Shown: piece after piece, positions 62,223 through 64,000 of the stretch
Numbering within the stretch: the stretch's first letter is position 1
Layout of the letters: each line of letters begins with the position of its first letter
Source of the DNA: Trema orientale
Taxonomy: Eukaryota; Streptophyta; Magnoliopsida; Rosales; Cannabaceae
Assembly (NCBI GenBank): GCA_002914845.1
Contig: JXTC01000190.1
Location: forward strand, 189,423-253,422
DNA: 64,000 nt
Direction of reading: 5' to 3'
Made by a program: the position numbers and the translations under genes
Notes under the pieces: generated by a model
The model's database searches: none
Told to the model about the DNA's origin: nothing
The model's input: only the letters and a program-made list of their open reading frames with translations

Positions 62223-62423
62223 GTAAGCTTGATCTTGCATGATTTCAACCCAATTACATCATCGAATATATATCAGACCTACAAATAAACAATAAAAACA
62301 CATAAATTCCTAACTAAACACTAAGAAAGATCTCTAAATATTAACCTAAAAAGATACAAATAATATACATAAAATAAACTATTAATCATCATTTCTCTTT
62401 CCTCAGATGTTGGTATCTTATTT

Positions 62424-63390
62424 GTTTTTCACCTTAGTTTTATTCTTGTTAATTTAATTATCTTGATCATGTTTTAGTTAATTATTTTTGTCAAATAGAG
62501 AAAGCTCACTAGTCAACCCCTTGTTGGGACAATTAGAAGAGGTAAGACACCAAAGGAGGACCTAATGTTGGAAAGCATCTTTTTTAGAAGATGAAGAACA
62601 ACCAGCAGAACAAAATCATGCTAGTAGATTTGGGAAGGTTATACGTTCTCCTTTTTGGTATTGTTTCTTTTATAATATGTTGATTTTATTTTTTTGAAGT
62701 GCAAAACCTTTAGGTTTATTATTTACTTCTATCGAATATAGTGATGTATCTTTGTTAGATCCTGGAATAGGATAGAATATTTAGGCAGCTTTCTTGCTGG
62801 TTGATCCTAGCACTGATGTGATAATAAGTTTTCATGCATACGCATGTCTATTATGTCCATGCATTTTTTATGCAAACATAGTAAGAGTGACGTTTAATAA
62901 AGAACAAATTAGAATATAAGATTTTAAAGGAATTAACTCGACCCGTTTTAATTAAAAAAATTGGTGCTTCAACATAGGAGGACATTTCATTATTTAATTT
63001 ATCATAATCTTTTATCTTCAAATTTCATTTTGTGCTGAAGTCAAGTACCAAAAACATGTTTATTCATACAGGTTTCCAAGTCCGGATTTGTCAAGATTGA
63101 AAAATGTATGAATATTGAGCAATACTCCCATTAGAATATTAGTTCCATGGTAAGTACCTACTTCATAGTATTTCAACCGAGGTTGTGACACATAAGATAC
63201 ATTAAACTCTACAAGAGTCGCTTCAACGCAAAAGCTGCACCTGTAATGTGCTTGTAGCTATTTTCAAATCATGCAAGATACTCTTAATAAATAGATTTGT
63301 TTGGTGGTTAATTTCAATTCATTACACAGGTCACTAGGGAGTTATGTTTCATTTAACAAGTTGCACAGTATTGTCGTTAGGATAGAGACT
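62424..63390 (+). repeat. Dispersed module, copy 3
   Basis: Partner of 57877-58770, without the LINE: the site corresponding to the LINE target reads TTGTTAATTTAATTATCTTG at about 62449. It ends near a GTCACTAGGGAGTTA block. Confidence 0.7.
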
Positions 63391-63441
63391 GGAGCACCCT
63401 TTTCATGAATATTGAAAGGGTAAAATTCTGTTGGCAACCTT

Positions 63442-63483
63442 CATGTTGCAACATGACCAGTTTCACGGTCATGTTACAACATG
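63442..63483. repeat. Hairpin A: 17-bp arms, 8-nt loop
   Basis: The arms CATGTTGCAACATGACC and GGTCATGTTACAACATG pair with one mismatch around the loop AGTTTCAC. The left arm holds a perfect 14-bp palindrome CATGTTGCAACATG. Confidence 0.8.
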
Positions 63484-63853
63484 CGACTAAATATTTGATC
63501 TGAATCGATTTTTTTTCAGTAATTGCCTTATTGCCTTTTATATGCTTTAGGTCACGATTTTTATTGTTTTCAATTATAAAAATCTGATCTTATTAAATGC
63601 ATACTCGGATCTGTTTGAGAGGAAATAGGTAAGTGACTCTTACCTAATTTGGTTTTGAGTATATGTCACTATTTCATTAAGGAAATTCCTTTAAATGAAT
63701 ATTTTATGTTAATATCTTTTATGGAAGTTTTCTTAACTTAATTGTGCTGATTCTTGTTGATTACAATTAATCTAATTCGTGCTATTAGCTGTGAATTAGG
63801 TTTGAGTAACTGATTATTTTGTTTCAGGAAAGTAATCTGAAAGTTTCCTTTTC
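63484..63853. other. AT-rich spacer between the two hairpins
   Basis: No gene, RNA gene or LTR end recognised. Confidence 0.4.
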
Positions 63854-63891
63854 TGTTACAACATGACTGGTTGATAGATCATGTTACAACA
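63854..63891. repeat. Hairpin B, related to hairpin A
   Basis: The arms TGTTACAACATGA and TCATGTTACAACA pair with two mismatches around a 12-nt loop. The arm sequence is the same as in hairpin A, about 410 bp upstream. Confidence 0.7.
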
Positions 63892-64000
63892 TGTGATCAG
63901 AATCAGAGACTATTTTCCAGATCCGTTTTTCTAAGTTTGGTAACAAACTTTTCTGATTTTGCAAGTCTTCTAATCAACATTAAATGCTTTTTATTGTTTA

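Overview
This is plant nuclear DNA, almost certainly from a dicot: it is AT-rich, it has genes with many introns, CC-NBS-LRR resistance-type genes, and dense LTR retrotransposons, MULE, hAT, LINE and SINE copies. I cannot name the species. Nothing bacterial, organellar or rRNA was seen. A 635-base run of N (35099-35733) marks an assembly gap.

Left end (1-8.9 kb): one complete gene of 14 coding exons (2188-6679, + strand) encodes a GH27 enzyme of the plant beta-L-arabinopyranosidase/alpha-galactosidase type (APSE-like, 642 aa). It is followed by a truncated, disabled copy of its first three exons (7905-8789).

Middle (9.6-31.4 kb): an old minus-strand Ty3/gypsy remnant, a tRNA-related SINE with target duplications, a 2.4-kb solo LTR and a hAT-type element lead into the first NLR gene (19589-30731, + strand). 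Its N-terminal coiled-coil exon is separated from the rest by an 8.2-kb intron packed with copia and gypsy fragments, yet splice sites and phase match and the predicted 985-aa protein is open throughout.

31.9-48.7 kb: a Mutator-like element (long terminal inverted repeats, broken MURA transposase, copia-type LTR and the assembly gap inside) and a 10-kb Tat-lineage Ty3/gypsy element with two LTRs and a perfect 5-bp target duplication. The gypsy element has lost its reverse transcriptase to a copia LTR fragment and carries an antisense gene between integrase and the 3' LTR.

48.9-64 kb: a second NLR copy (50845-53778), sister to the first by duplication that includes about 1.8 kb of upstream DNA. 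It has no intron but one TAG stop early in the LRR. Comparing the two copies gives natural 'empty sites' for the hAT element in the left copy and a small MITE in the right copy. Downstream are repeated fragments that look like NLR-gene 3' ends, a 5'-truncated LINE, foldback elements, a 4-unit minisatellite and two similar hairpins. The host genes here are therefore one sugar-hydrolase gene and a two-member NLR cluster; nearly everything else is mobile DNA or its remains. I did not find a convincing new biological system. The most informative items are the TE-filled NLR intron, the paired filled/empty sites and the antisense gene of the Tat element.
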